Part shown: positions 48,208-62,909 of the stretch, piece by piece | How the letters are laid out: the number at the start of each line of letters is the position of its first letter | Position numbering within the stretch: position 1 is the stretch's first letter | Source: Hybos culiciformis | Lineage: Eukaryota; Arthropoda; Insecta; Diptera; Hybotidae | Assembly: GCA_964007475.1 (NCBI GenBank) | Contig: CAXFZM010000154.1 | Span: 1 to 64,000, forward strand | Length of the DNA stretch: 64,000 nucleotides | Direction of reading: 5' to 3' | Translations under genes and position numbers: made by a program | Notes under the pieces: model-generated | The model's input: only the letters and a program-made list of their open reading frames with translations | The model's database searches: none | Told to the model about the DNA's origin: nothing

Positions 48208-51200
48208 TTAATAATTTTTTCCTTTCCAAATAAAATAATGAGCCATCCGGTTGTATCCGCCACATGAAAAAACACCATTTTCAAATGAAATACGTTGCAC
48301 AGGTGCATTATAAAGTATATCTTTATATGAATTCATTTTCTCCTCAATATCTGTACCCATTTTATTTGCTATGTCTGTTATGTCATTGTCAGTGAAACTT
48401 AAAGAAATTGGATCATTTCTTTTTTTTAAAAGCTCATCAGCAAATGGGAAAATCATATTTTTTAAACCATTAACAGCAAATTTATATTTCTTAAGAATAA
48501 CATTACTTTGAATGGAAACTTTTAATTTTGTTATAATATCTTGTAAATGAGGATCTTTTATATAGATAATGCCAGCAGTTTTTAAATTAAATAAATAATC
48601 ACCAAGTTTTTTTTCATTCTTGAAATTATTAATTTCTTTATAAGTTGATATTAAAATGTTAAATGCTTTATTTAATCGATATATCATACTTTTAAGATCA
48701 TCACCAATGTCAGTATTTTGTGATACTTTTAGCAAAATATCATGGATACTAGAAAAAGATTTTTCCATTTCGTATGCTTTAAAATTTAATGAAATTTGTG
48801 AACGTTGTTCTAATGAACTTATATCTTCTTTGAATTGATTTGATGTTTTCTTCATCAATGGTATAAATTTATCAAACATTGCTTTCTTAAAACTTATTAT
48901 TAAATTTAATTGTTTTTCTTTAGTTTTCACCAAATTATATGCTGATGTAATTTTATCAACACTATCACCAACAGTTTTCAGAAGTTCCATTGATACATTT
49001 CCAATTTCTACTAATTTGCGTGCAGCTCTTAAATTTTTTAATGTTTCTAAGTTTTCCGGTGATTCAGTCTCATTTTCATAAGTTTTTATCATTTCATTAA
49101 TTTTAGACTGCAATTCGCCAAAAGTAATTTTGGGAAAACTTATTTTTGCTAATTTGCCATTTGATATTAATTTTAATTGCTTTTCTTTGATTATATTATC
49201 GACATCATTATCTATCAAAAATTTATCAACTGTTTTTAATTTACTTGAAATTTCTGCACTATTAAATTGGGGTGCTGTATTTGTATCTAATTTTATTTTC
49301 CCACCAATTGATGTTCCACTAATAATAACCTTGCTAATTATTCCCCCTACAGAACCACCAAACACGGCTATAAATTTAGCTGCAACATTCAAAACTTCTA
49401 AAACGCATGTAATAATAAGTTGCTTTCTTGCTGTTTTTAGATCTTTACCGACTTCATTTTCAGCTTGTTGTATATAAGACATAAGATTATTTTCAATTAA
49501 ATTTTTAATTCTGCGATCAGTAGTTTCTATTTCAGGGCCAATAGATTCTGAAATAATATTTTCTCCTTCTTTAATTGATTCAATAATGCCATGCGAATAA
49601 TTTGAATTAATATTTTGCATAACATTTAAATTCCATGTGTTCTTGAATTTTTGAAACTCATTGACAGTCGAAGTCAAATAGTCATTTATGTTTAAGATTA
49701 AATTTCGATGTTCATAATTTGATTGAATAGACATAATTTTACTATACGATGAAGATAATAAAAATGATAGAGCTACTTTATCATCGTAATTAAAATTTTG
49801 GTCACCTTTTGTGTAATCTAAAATACGATTTGCGATATTTTCATAATATGGTGAAAAATTAATAAATTCTTTTTCATTAAAATATAATTTTTCTAATAAT
49901 ATCATTTCATTAGCAAAATCGGCAGTGTCATAAAGATTATTCACCATTGGATTTGTATTTAAAAAATTTAAAAAATTTACTGGTTTTGTTTTTTTAAGTT
50001 TGTCGTTCATTTCGTTAAACAGATGGTTTTTATATGAAATTAAAGTATTTGCTGCATATTTGGTATTTCCTGATTTTATTAATCCTGATTCTGTGGCGCC
50101 GTTTTCACCATTGCTACCAAGTGGCCCTAATTCTCTGTAGTTATGATTAAGGCCTTTCCGCGATACACATTGCTTTGGCCCCAATGTCAAAGAGCGATCT
50201 TTTATTCTGAAGCAAATACCATTTAATCCACCCTGTCCACCCTGTCCATAGCGACCGCCACGACCGTGTTTACCATTCTGTCTTTTTATATCTATTTGAG
50301 TATCTTGTTCGAATCCAATTATAATAATTTTTCCGTATTGTGCAGGATTTCCACCATCTCCGCCATTTCCACCTAAAATACAAAAAGTAATTTTAATAAA
50401 AAAATAATAATAACAATTAATAACACATATTATAGCGATAAAAATTAACTATACCGTTTCCTCCTCGACCTCCAAATTTACCGCCACAATACTCCCGAAA
50501 ACAATTTTCATCCCTAGAACCATCACCCCCATCACCACCCCGTCCACCTTCTTGACCTTGTCCACCATTCCCTCCAGTTGAATTAATTTCAAGATATTTC
50601 GAATTTTTTATTTCTTGTCCAATACCGACAAATGAACCACCTACTCCGCCAGGTAAACCACGTATTCCGTTTTCGCCATCACCTCCTCTCATTTCTTTTT
50701 GACCATTAAATCCATCTATAGCTCTAGTTTGTAACAAACCATCTTCGCCCCTCAATGTGATTTTAGTGATTTCGTCACGAATTTCCCACTTAGGAGAAAT
50801 TATGATAAATTCTAAATTGCTCTTATGTATAAACAAATCTACGTCAATGAAAATTTTCCGCAATGCAAGAATTTCGATCCTAGTCCATTCTGGGCATGTT
50901 ATTTTCCTGATCTCTTCTTTAACTTTACTCATTTTTATTGTTTGACCTACAATGGTAATAGAATTTGTTTCGCATTTTATATCAAAAGATCTTGAAAATT
51001 CTCTTAGAATATTATAGAAAATTAATTTTTCCTTTTCATTCGGTATTAATCGAGGTGAATTTATTTTAAGTTTCAACATTTCATTAGACGAATAATATTG
51101 TAAAATTTCTTCAAAATTTTTTTCCATATTCAGATATTCGGGCATATTGGATTCGATTTTGTTGGTCACCGATGAGGTTTCAATATCCGAATAAGTTTCA

Positions 51201-51709
51201 TATAAAATATCGTTAAATTTCAAGAAAAATGAATATATTTCTTTTGAATTTTCCAATAACGTTAGACTGCTTTCAAGTGATTTTAATGAATCAAATATCA
51301 TATTTTGATTTTTATTATCTATCATAAGAAAATATTTTCCGATTTCTACTTTTTCCCAAAAAGTTAAATTAACTTTAATTTTTTTTAAATATTTTATTAT
51401 TTCATCAATTAAATTAAGTTCTAAAATTTCTTCTTCATTTATTTTTCTCAAAATTAATAATTTCTTAAGATCGTTTTCAAGTTCTTCAACAATTTCTGCA
51501 TAATCATTATTTTCTTTATTTTCTACAATTTCAAGATAATTCTTCATTTTGTCAGAAACTCCAGATATATCGGTCCACAGCATTTCTTTAATTAATTGAC
51601 AATTATTATTGAAATCTGTACAAATAGAATTTTGAAAATTTTGCCTGGAATTTGGTAACATATATTTTTTCCATAATATTTCAAATCTATTCAATTCAAC
51701 TAGTGACAT
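48208..51709 (-). CDS. Large glycine-rich protein with helical domains and a hydrophobic hairpin
   Basis: Two exons, 51709-50455 and 50372-48208, join in phase across an 82-bp GT..AG intron and give 1139 residues. Residues 1-250 are helical and Glu/Lys/Asn-rich. Residues about 285-325 look like beta strands (VDLFIHKSNLEFIIISP). Residues 335-515 are glycine-rich and collagen-like but lack a strict G-X-Y rhythm (GGNGGQGQEGGRGGDGGDG); the intron lies inside this part. Residues 520-1139 are helical, interrupted by one hydrophobic stretch at about 737-775 (IITCVLEVLNVAAKFIAVFG, then VGGIISKVIISG). I recall uncharacterised arthropod proteins of this build. Helix-hairpin-helix resembles alpha pore-forming proteins, but this is only an architectural analogy. 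There is no signal peptide. The frame is fully open, which implies a functional gene. Confidence 0.75.
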
Positions 51710-54700
51710 TTCAGAGAGTTTTTGGAATTGGAATTATTAGCAAACAATAATATTTATTCCAAACATAACTATCTTTTTTTTATTCAATAAAATTTAGGCT
51801 TTTATAACTATCGAAAAATGATATTAAACGAAAGTTAATATTAAGAATATATAAGAAGCAGCTTAGCTAACAAAGCTATCACTAACTCTCTTAACACTTG
51901 TATTTACTCAAACTGGAAGCAAATTGGAGTATGATTTTTAAAAACAAATAGAAAAGTATACTTACATTTTCATATGATTACAAATTTAAAGTTGTACTTA
52001 TACGCTTTAAACTAAACATACCTATTCGGCCTAGATCTAGAACTATATAATATTGGATAAGCTGAAGGTGAGATGTTATCTTTGTACCAATGTACATTTT
52101 TGATACAAGGGCTTTCTGTATTCTGTACCATAATTCTTCCAACGGTTAATTAAAGGAGAACCCAAGAAATTAAAAGTAACAACAGACAGTGTACATATAG
52201 TGATAATAACAAAAAAGAAAACTATAATTTAAAGTCTAAATAAGCTGACAGCAATATTTTTGTCTTATTTTTTTTTATATATCAAAGATCACAATATTTT
52301 GTAAAATAATATTCTTGTAAGTTTATTCCAATTGACCTAAAAAAAAATAATAATATGAAAAGCCTCCCACACCATATACTTATATAGTATATAGGTATAT
52401 TATACTAATATACATTGCATCAACAGTTTTTCCTACCTATTGACATCAATTTTTAAAAACTTTTGTTTATTGCTTTTTTCCAGTTTTGTAAGTAGGAGCA
52501 AAAAAAGAAAATCATTGAAGAAAAAAAAAAAAAAAACAGAATAAAATAAAAAAAAAGAATGAAAAGCGCAAAACGTTTTTCTTTTCCACAAGGTCAAATT
52601 GAAAAAGTTTTTATTTCAGATTTTTTTTTTTTATCATTATTTTATTATTATTATATTTTTATAGACAAAACTTAAATGAAAATTGAAAACAAACACGTTG
52701 TTTGAAAAAAACAAAAAAATAAAAGACACTCTTGAGAAAAATCATAATTTTTTTTTTTTTTTGTGGAAAACAAAAGGGAAATCGTTATTAAAATAAAATT
52801 TAATTGTTTTTAAGATAACCATGGTTCGGAGTGTGAAAATGGTGCGATTTTGTTTATTTTTATTTTAATTTTTTTAATGGGCATGTGGTCGGTATGTTGT
52901 ATTTAGTACCATAGAATTTAGATCACTAAATGGAATATTATATGCGTCAATACACATGCAATCATTAAATTCTTCATATTAAATAAAAAATTTCCATATG
53001 TATGTCAATAATGAATTCCTTTAAATGCTTCTAAGTGAATAATGAAATCATTAAATGCTTCAAATTGAATATTGCGTAATACCTAAACAAAAATAATATC
53101 TTTCACAATATTTCAATACAGACAAATACCAACAAAAAATTAAAAAAAAAATTTGTTTATCAACTTTTGTTTATTTTTTGCATTACAAATGTCTTGATTA
53201 CAACTACCTCTCACATGCGTTCTGTATTTACACACACAGTAATAAAAAAAAGGCCTTTTTTACTCTTCAAAAGTATAGCCGGCGGTGACGTGGGAACTTT
53301 TTAAAAATTTTAAAATAATAAGTTATTTTAAAAAGTGTAAAAAGTAATAAATGAAATGTACATTTGATTCCTAATAGTGGATTCGTTACTAGAATTATAT
53401 AAAAACTTAACCATTTATTGATTTAAAGTTACCAAAAATAGATTAAAACAGTAAAAAATAACATTTTTAAAATTAAAAATTAATCTAAATTGTGAAAAAT
53501 GAATTTTAAATTCATTTAACCCATTTTGAGTTTAAAATTAAAAAAAAAAAAAAATTATAATGTATTCATAATGATATAAATTTATTATCTTATTTAAGTA
53601 AAACCAGTTTTATTCTAAAAAAAAATGAATAATTATTAAAAAAAGATGAAAAAATTGTAAATTAAAATAAAAACTACCTTAAAATGTGTAAATCGAGCTT
53701 ACACTTGTTTCTGAGTAAAAAAAATCGTAAAAAAAGCACAATTTTTTTTACTGTGCAAAACACATACACACTCGTCAATATCACTCGACCTGCGTGATAT
53801 TGACTCGTGTCAATGTGTTTTTGTGTATACACAACTCGTAATTAATAACAAATTTAGTTAACATATATAATAATCTACTATTAATACAGATAGTTTTTAA
53901 AGATCTATTATCTATTATAATTAGGTCTTGTTTTAATGCGATAATTAAAATTGGATAGAAAAGAGATATCATCAATAGTTATGGTCGTTAAAAAATTTGT
54001 ATTAAAACTAGAAACCATCACCACAGATCAAAATGTAAGGATGTCAATTGAGTTAGCCCTTTAGTACCGAAATAATAATTAATATTGAATTAATAATGGG
54101 TTGTGTACAATCTTTGACTATTTATATACAATGTATAAAAATCAAGATTTAAAAATGATATTTGAACAGTTCTTCGTTAGACAAATTTCAATATTATCTG
54201 AACTATATTGAGCTTTTTTTTCGACAAAGGTTGATAAACATTATAAGCAAATCTTTTGTTATCATCGAAATAGTCAAAGCTTTTTGAAACTTTTTACGCC
54301 TAAATTTTTGATCAGTTTTATAAAAGTACATTATTGGAAAATTAAATGAACTTTTATTAAAACAAAATAAAATAATACTTCTAATTTTTTTTTTTTTTTG
54401 TTTCTATCTATGAATTCATATTTCATATGAATTAAGTTTCTTAAATGTTCTACATATGTATAACTTACAATTCATAAGAAATTTGGAATAAAACTAATTT
54501 TTGAATTGAAATGAAATTTACCATTTCAAAAACAATAAAAAAAAAACATTTATGTACCAAATAAAAAATGTACTTTTTTTCATAAAAATCTTTTTTCATT
54601 TTTTGCACCGATAACATTTTTCATTAATAATAAAGAACGATAATATCATAATTCAATGTGGTAATATTGTTGAGCAATATGTATTTATATGTCTATATAT

Positions 54701-56229
54701 AATGTTGAAAAAAATAGAAAGATACATCTGATGGTTAAAATTATCCTTGATTATTTTCTTATAATTATATATGAAAATTATTTTATCCATGAACACAAAA
54801 ACATTAATCTACATTGTTCTTATATGCTATTTTGTAAATAATGTCACAGATTCTAGATTCACATTAAGATAATTTAAATTTTCAAAGTTTTGTCATAAAT
54901 ATTTTTGCAGTTATTACATCCAGCTTTCATGTTTTTCAAAGTGTACTACCTATAAATACTTACAAAATTTTTTTATATCTAAATAATATAATACTTTGTG
55001 TTCAACATAATACCTATAACACTTAAAAATATTTTCAGAATTTATATTTTTTTGCGCCTTTTCAAACAACAACAACATAAGAACATAAGAACATACATAA
55101 ATAATGAATATTTTCATAATTGTATTTATTTTTAAACATATTTCAGATATTTTCATGACAGTAATTCGTTTAATTCATCAGAAAGCACAAATAATAATAA
55201 ATGAATGAAGAGGAAAAGTTAAAATTATTTTGATTCTTATTTCAATGAGATCAACCTCTTTAAAGATGATAAAAGCTTAATTGAAAATCGATTAAAATAA
55301 TCACTAATAAATATTAAAAGAAATTAATTTAATTTCATTAAGAAAATTCTTCCTTACTATAATTGAAATTGAGTGATATTCAAAATAATTAAAACTTATA
55401 AAATTCAATTTATTTGGCGGGATTTTATCAAAAATATGAAAATTTGAGTATGTGCTATTCAAATTTTGGTTATATATATACTTTATATATTGTATTTTAT
55501 GTTTAAATACAATATTATCAGTGCAGTGAAAATTGCAACTATTTATTTATTTTCCATATTTTCGTATTTCTAGAATTATTTAATTTGTTTTCAAATTTAA
55601 AGTTTAATTTTCAAAAACTTCTTTTAAAAAAATTCTGAGAAACGTTTGCACTATGTACCTGTACCCATATATTAAATTTTACAATATAAATAGATATTAC
55701 AAGTTTTTGAATTGTATAGTAAGTATTTTAATGTGAATGAGTACCAATTATTTCACATTGCATATTTTATTAAAATACATTTATGTTTATAACTAAAACC
55801 CAAATAAACTGTCCCAAATATTAAAGTTGGAAATTATGATATTGTAGACAACACATCTTTGAAAATAAATTGAATTTCATTAAAATCTTAAATTTTTATA
55901 TGAAAATTTTAGAAAATGTAAGATAAAACTTTACAATAACTTAAAGCAAATTATTAATAAACAAAATACATAATTGCAACATATTAATAAAAAAAATAAA
56001 AAATATATAAGATACTTTAATTCTTTATGTTGAAGGAGGTCCATTTTAATGTCACTCTGATTGCATAGTATTATTAACAACATTAATTTCGCACAATTTA
56101 ATTATAAACAAGAGATTTGTTATTCATTTCAGATTTTTATTTTACTGCAAAATGCTGCAATTATTTAAGACACTCTATATTTTGAGAGTTTAAATAAAAA
56201 TAATAATAACAAAAATTTAAAAAATCAAA
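51710..56229. other. AT-rich stretch, no gene seen
   Basis: I see many homopolymer runs, microsatellite-like pieces and no exon with credible content. A short inverted pair near 53765-53815 (CACTCGTCAATATCACTCG and TGATATTGACTCGTG) could form a hairpin. Promoter and 5' UTR of the 1139-residue gene should lie at the left edge. Confidence 0.55.
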
Positions 56230-56880
56230 AATTTAATTCTTAAAATTGGTAAAAAATTTTGGTAAAATTGAAAAAAATTATTATTCTATTTGAGGAACAG
56301 CATAGGTGAAACTGAAAAAATATTTTAATAAGATTTGTGTAAAATTTAAAAAAAAAATTATTCAAATAAATTACACACCTTTTTTAAATAGATAAAACTA
56401 TTGTTCTATTTCATTAAAATCATTAGTGAAATTGAAAAATGCATTATTCTTTTCCAGGTTAATCTTAAACATATTGAACAAATTTTATAACTAGCATGGG
56501 TGACATTGAATAAAATTTTAAGTAAATTACCAAAAATATTGGTGAAACTCCAAAAAAATATGATTCAATTAGTTCAAAAATTTTTGTGAAATTGAATAAT
56601 TTTTTATTAAAATTCACCAAAATATTTGTTAAATTGAACGAAATATTATTCTTTTTCAAAAATAGGATTGGTGAAACTGAATAAAATTGTATGCAGCATA
56701 ATGAAAAGTTTGACAAAATTGAAAAGAAATTTATTCAAATTTATTATCAACTTTGGTTAAATTGAAAAACATTTATTGAATTTTTAAAAATTATTTGTGA
56801 AATTTAAGCAAAAACTTAATTCAATTTACCTAAATTTCAGTTAAATTTTAAAAAGTTTTAGACTTAGGACTAGAACTATG
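56230..56880. repeat. Degenerate tandem repeat, GGTGAAATTGAAAAA theme
   Basis: Diverged units of about 60 bp repeat the words TTGGTGAAATTGAA, AAATATTATTCTATTT and AAAATTCA. They are easiest to see at about 56310, 56430, 56520, 56590 and 56670. The similarity is loose and the edges are soft. No coding capacity. Confidence 0.6.
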
Positions 56881-57772
56881 GAAAAACACTTTCTAATTAG
56901 CTATGCAAAAAAAAAAAAATAATAATAAAAAAAAAAATTTGGATAGAAAGGGTGGAAGTACGTCGCAATATTTTATTGAATTTTATTCATACAAGTAAGA
57001 CTAGTTAGCCGATAAAACTGTGACTCATAAAATCTTAGCGAAGATTAATTTAAATTTTTTTTTTGCAAGAAATTAAAAAACTTTGAAAATAAAACACACA
57101 TATAACACATAATAATATATTTTTAAAATTGTAATAATGTAATTGAAATAACAAATCGATTTTTTATTTTTGGTTCAACATTTTTTCATTAATATATATA
57201 CGTATATATATGTATATATATATATTTTTTTTTTTTAATCGAACAAAAATCTAACATTATTCGTTTTTGAAATGAGACATCTTCAAATAACGATGTCTTG
57301 AATCATGTTTATGAAGTTCAATATTTTTTATTTTAGCTTCATTAAATAATTTTAAGTTTTTTTTTTTTTAAGTTATTTATTTATTTAGCTTTAATTTTTA
57401 CAATTTGTAGAATATAATAAGTGAGTTATGAAATACTATTTTTCATTTGTTACTTCACTAACATAAATGTAAAATTTGAATATTAATGTGCGTGATCCTG
57501 ATTATTATTTTTGAGGAAACATTTTTTTTTTTTAGGTTATAAAACCTCATCTGAATTACTTAAAATAGGATAAAAACTAAATAATAAAAATAAATAATTT
57601 TAAATTCGAATAAATTTTAATAAAGTCTTTGATAACTAATAATTTATGATTCTCGGAATCATTTAAAATTCGTGGATGATTTTTAAAAGTTAATAAAATT
57701 CTGCCAAAATCTAAATTATTTAAAATAAAATTTGAAATTTAAAAAAAAATATTTTTTTGAAAAACCCATTTT
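56881..57772. other. No gene seen
   Basis: AT-rich flank of the P-element-like fragment. It includes an (AT/ATG) simple repeat at about 57194-57230. I find no further transposase exon in it. Confidence 0.5.
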
Positions 57773-58432
57773 TTAAGCGTAAGGTAGCAAAATTTGTTCT
57801 ATTTGCTTAGCTAATTGAACAAAATCTTTCCTTGGATTTCTCAGATGAAATTTGGTTTTATTGGCAATAAATAATGACTCATATTTCTCTTCACGTTCAA
57901 TAAGGTGCTTACATGTATCACATTTTAAATTTTGTATTAATTTATTTTCACTCCAACCAGTCATGTATTTGATAGCATCAAAATATGAGTTATCAATATA
58001 GATATTTTTCAGTCCTGGTTCCAAGAAATACTCATCAGTTATATTTTTATTTACTACTACATTTAATGATTTGTGCCTATATGGCACTGTTAAAATTTTT
58101 GGTGGATTTAATTCTTTAGAATTTGCTGAAATTGAAGCTTCGATTTCATTTCTAACAAGCAATTTTTTGAACGCATTTTCAAATTGACTTGCAGTTGGAT
58201 TATCGTTGCTTCCTCCCCGCTGCCTAATTTTTGAAAAATAAGTCTCTAGATAGTCCTGCGAAAAATTATGTGTAAGGATGTACTTTAACTCCTTTTTTTC
58301 TTCTACATAAAATTTGAAAATTTCAACAAAATTTCGCATTACAATAATAAATGCCTTAAATCCAGTTTGATTTCGCGAAACAATTAATTTTTGACTTAGA
58401 AAATTTAGATTTCCGTTATGTTCAAATAACAT
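57773..58432 (-). pseudogene. P-element/THAP9-type transposase, C-terminal fragment
   Basis: The 219-codon frame encodes FSQDYLETYFSKIRQRGGS followed by NDNPTASQFENAFKKLLV (about residues 55-92). These are hallmark words of the C-terminal part of P-element transposases and THAP9. The earlier segment QTGFKAFIIVMRNFVEIF also fits. A CDTC pair sits near residue 170. The N-terminal THAP finger, GTP-binding part and first catalytic residues are missing from the flank, so only about a quarter to a third of a transposase remains. The fragment itself has no stops. Directly upstream (58455-58500) is a small GC-rich patch with repeated GGCGCGA words. I see no 31-bp-type P termini nearby. Confidence 0.82.
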
Positions 58433-61400
58433 TTAAAAATAACGAGAGCCATATTTTCTGCGGTTGACGCGAAGAACGGCGCGAATAACGGCGCGATGAG
58501 CTATTCATTAATTGTAAGCAATTAAATAACATAGTCGGCTGTATATTTTAATAAATTGAAGCTTACATATACCCTTTCTAGACAAATAAAAAAAAATTTT
58601 TTTAGTTTTTTTTTTTTTCATTCACAACAACAATTTCAATACATTTTTCCTAGAAGTGATTTTCCATATATATATATAATTCTAGTTCCTATGGTTTTAG
58701 ACAATAAAACATTGATGGAACTGAATAAAATATTTCTCAATTTTATTTAAAATTTTGGAGAAATTTAAAAAAAATATTATTAAATTCCATAAAAACTAAA
58801 AAAAAAATCAATATTTTTTTTAAATTAATTCATGTATTTTTACCATTTAAATAAATTATTGTTTTTTTAAAGGTTTAATCAAAAAAACAACAATCGTAAT
58901 TTGTGATCCACCTTAAGCTTCGATATATCTTCGATTCAATTTCCTTCATTTCTTCCAATATATCATGAATTATATATAATTAAAAAAATAATCAGAAAAT
59001 TTTAAATGTGAGTGAACATGAAATCGACAAAATTAATTTTTTTTAATTTGACTTAAAAAGAAAATATAGAATTCCAGATTAAGCTATATAACAGTGCTTT
59101 GGTTGAGAAAACTTGAACTTAAACTTAAAGTATATGTATTTTCTTTGTGCTAGAACGTCAATGATGCAATATTTTTAATTGTACTTTTTTTATTATTTGA
59201 AAATTATTTTTTAATATAAATCCTTTATATCGGATCTTTTAAAGGTTTTTATATTTTGTGTTTCAATACTATTTTTAATCTCTCGCCACCTTTTTCTTTC
59301 AAAAATTGAAATTTCTTAAAAACGCAATTTCGACCCATTGAGCTGAAATTTTGTTGTAATCCACCAAGACCATGTACAAAAATTCATCTCGATCGGATGA
59401 CGGGAAGTGGATCACTCTTTAAATTCCAGGAAAATCAATCAATCAATCAACACAACCAAGTTAATATGAAGAATTTAAAAATAAAAATACATATGTAACA
59501 CCTACATTTTCAATACAAATACAATATTCTATATATTTCAATCTGTCGGCAATAAAGTTTCTTCGAGTATTCGAAAAGCCGCATTTCCACAGATAAAATT
59601 AGTAAAATTTAAAATTATCATTCAAAGTACATAAATATCAATTTCATTAAATACAATGAAATCAAAACAAATCATTTTCATAAACCACTTTTATATAATT
59701 CTTCTCACTTTATAAAATGAATATTTAAATATTTTATCAATTTTATGTTACAATTTTTTATATTGGTTAAATTAGTTTTTCTATGCTCTGATATTTAAAA
59801 ACCAAAAATTAAATTTTAATTTGAAATTAAATTTATTATTCCTATTTTAAAAAAATATTTTGAACTAATTTTAATTAAAAAAAAAAAAATTAAATTTCTG
59901 TATGCGAAACATAAAATAAAAAAGATTATTTGTAGCCACATAATTATGGTTGGCTAAAATCACCCTAATTTTCAATTAAATGAACACTCTTGTTATTCAA
60001 AAAAAAAAAAAAAGGAAAAAGTAAACGGGCATTTTTGACAAGAAAAAAAATCAGTTTACAAATTTTCGGAATGACATCTCAACTAAGCTCAAAAACTAAC
60101 TATATTAATTACATATCGATTTAAAGTTATAATTTAAATAAAACTATTAATTAACTGCATATTTTTTTGACTAAACAAATGTGCCAATTTAAATTTGCTT
60201 GAGAAGCGAATCGCTATAAATTTTCTGTTTTTATTCATAGAACAAAAATTAATAAACACAACTTAACATAAAGCTAAATAATATCATTAAATTTATTCTC
60301 CAGAAAAATTGAAAAAAATTTAAAAAATATTTCTAACATGACTGTTAAAGTAATTTTAAACGAGAATAAAATCATTATAAATGCACAGACAATTTATTGA
60401 TAAAATCTGTACTGAAAATATCAATAGCTAAAAATTGCATTGCCATTGTAACTATAATTTAGAACCTGCATTGTGTATATATATTTTTCATATTCAATTA
60501 CGATATACAATATGAAATATGATTAACTTTTTAAAAGTTTTTTTCATCTATACATATTTAATTTACAAAAACGTAATTCATATTTTTATCATAAATATTT
60601 ACTTTTTTTTTTTTGTAAAATAAACATAACATATATTACAAATTAAAAAAAAAAATGTTCCAAAATTCAAAGGGCATATAATATTATAATCAAAATTCAT
60701 TCATTTTTAAAATGTTCATAACTTGCAGCTGTCATTTTTTTTTATTACATTTCAAAAAAAATTAAATTTATAATACTTAAAATATGTATATTATATATAT
60801 AAATGTGAAACATCATAATTATTATATAACTCAAAATTAAAGAAAAAATACCCACAATTTATATTAAAAATAATAAATTAATATGAAAAAGAAAAACAAT
60901 TTATTTTCACTGAATCAGAAAAAATAAAAAAATAAAAAATAATAATTTAAAATATTTTCCAAGATTTTTTTTTTTAATGAAATTTAATTTTGGTTAATCA
61001 ATTTAATGGTGTGTATTATTATGATTCTTATAATGAAATTAATTAATGGAATGTTCATAAATTAAAAATAATAATAATAATAATTTATATATATTTTTTT
61101 TTTTTTCGATTTATTAATTTTCATATACCTGCGTATGGTGTTGAAAATAATAAAATTTATTTATTTTACTTAATCTTTTGGAAAATAAATATGGTCCATA
61201 ACATATACTATCCATCGATCGATTTAATATTTTACTTAACCAAATTATTCTTCAACAGCTGAATCTTTTGCTTATATCAGCATTTTCTTATTTTCAAAAA
61301 TTATTATACTGCGTATTGTTTTCTACCTTTTTTCCTGATTAACACAAATATCCAAACTAGCAAGTTTAAATTTCTATCTGTTTGTGGTTCACATATAATT

Positions 61401-62909
61401 TTTGAATCGATTTGCATATTATTATAAAACAAACATAATTTTATCTATTATACGTTAATGTAATATAAAATTATTAGAGTAAATAGAACAGTTTTAATGT
61501 CATAATTTTCATTGCTATATACATATATAACATACTTATAATATATTCCTTATTGTTCAATGAACAAAAGATTTGATAACATATAAAACTTATTTTACCT
61601 ATAGAAAGGAAAATGAAATTAGAAAATTGAAAATGGTATTATATAAATATAAAAAAGAACAAAGAACAAAAATGAATATTTTAAATTAATATAGAAATAT
61701 AATATAATATAGTTAGTACTTGATTTCGTTATATAAACATTATAATATTATATTGAATATTGAAATTTATTCAATAATGCCCCAATATCTTTGAACTTAT
61801 GGACATTTATTACATTATATTATATTATATAATATGATTGAAAAAAAAAATGGTATATTAAAATATTCTTCTTCTTTTTTGTTTTTTTCAGTTGAATAGT
61901 TTCATTAATAAATAATTCGTTTTATGAAATTTTAATTGCACACAGATGTTCACAATCATATTTATTTCTTTTCTTTTCCTTTTTTTTGAAGTTTTAATAT
62001 TTTCGTGTGTGTACATTTATATTTATAATGACATGATAAGTAAATTAAAGATGTAATTTCTAATTACCATATTTATATAGCATTATCATGTAATGACCAA
62101 TGACAGACATTAAGTCAATGATTATTATAAGCTAGAATAATAAATTAAAATTATTATAAATATTGAAGTAAGCCAAATATTAAAGACTTACATACAAAAA
62201 AAAGGTAAATAAATAAATGGGAAAGAAAAACATAAACGAAAATTATTTATTCATTAAATACAAAAAAATAAATTTATTGTTTCTTCATTCAAAAGTGATT
62301 TCAATAATCATAAATAAATATTTTATTAATGTTTCTTTCTTTTTTCCTCATAAATATTTCAATCTTACATTTCTATATAATATAATATTTATTTTGATCT
62401 ATATATAGTATAGTATTGTTTATAGTGTAGTAAAAGATAAATAAACAAATATGTGCAAAGTTATTTATTTGAATGATATTTTGGAAATCATTTATGACAG
62501 GTGAAAAAATAAGGTTTTTAAAATTAAAGATCATAAAAGATTAAAATATTTCTACATCCATTTCCAAATTTTTCAATTTACATTGTAAGGAAGAAATCTA
62601 GAAAAGTGACGTATGTTTTTAAAGTAAGTTTTATTCTTAAAATATTTAAACGTAACGTAATTCAAAATATATAATTAAAATTATAATTCAATAATTCAAT
62701 AATTTATTAAAACAAAATTAAGAATTCAAGTAACTCTAAATTCAAAACATCTTTTAATCTGTAAGTTAATAAATCTCCTTACGAAACGACCTGCTTAACG
62801 CGTTCGATACATGTCGTTATCAACTAGGAATAAAATATGTTGCCGATTCAAATAACACTATGATTTTTAAACCATAATAACTATATATATATATCAGTTG
62901 CAAAGTTCA
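58433..62909. other. AT-rich stretch, no gene seen
   Basis: No credible exon is seen. A segment at about 59325-59425 (CCATTGAGCTGAAATTTTG, then CATCTCGATCGGATGACGGG) is GC-richer and has the look of an old transposon tail, which I cannot assign. The rest is A/T homopolymer and microsatellite. Confidence 0.5.
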
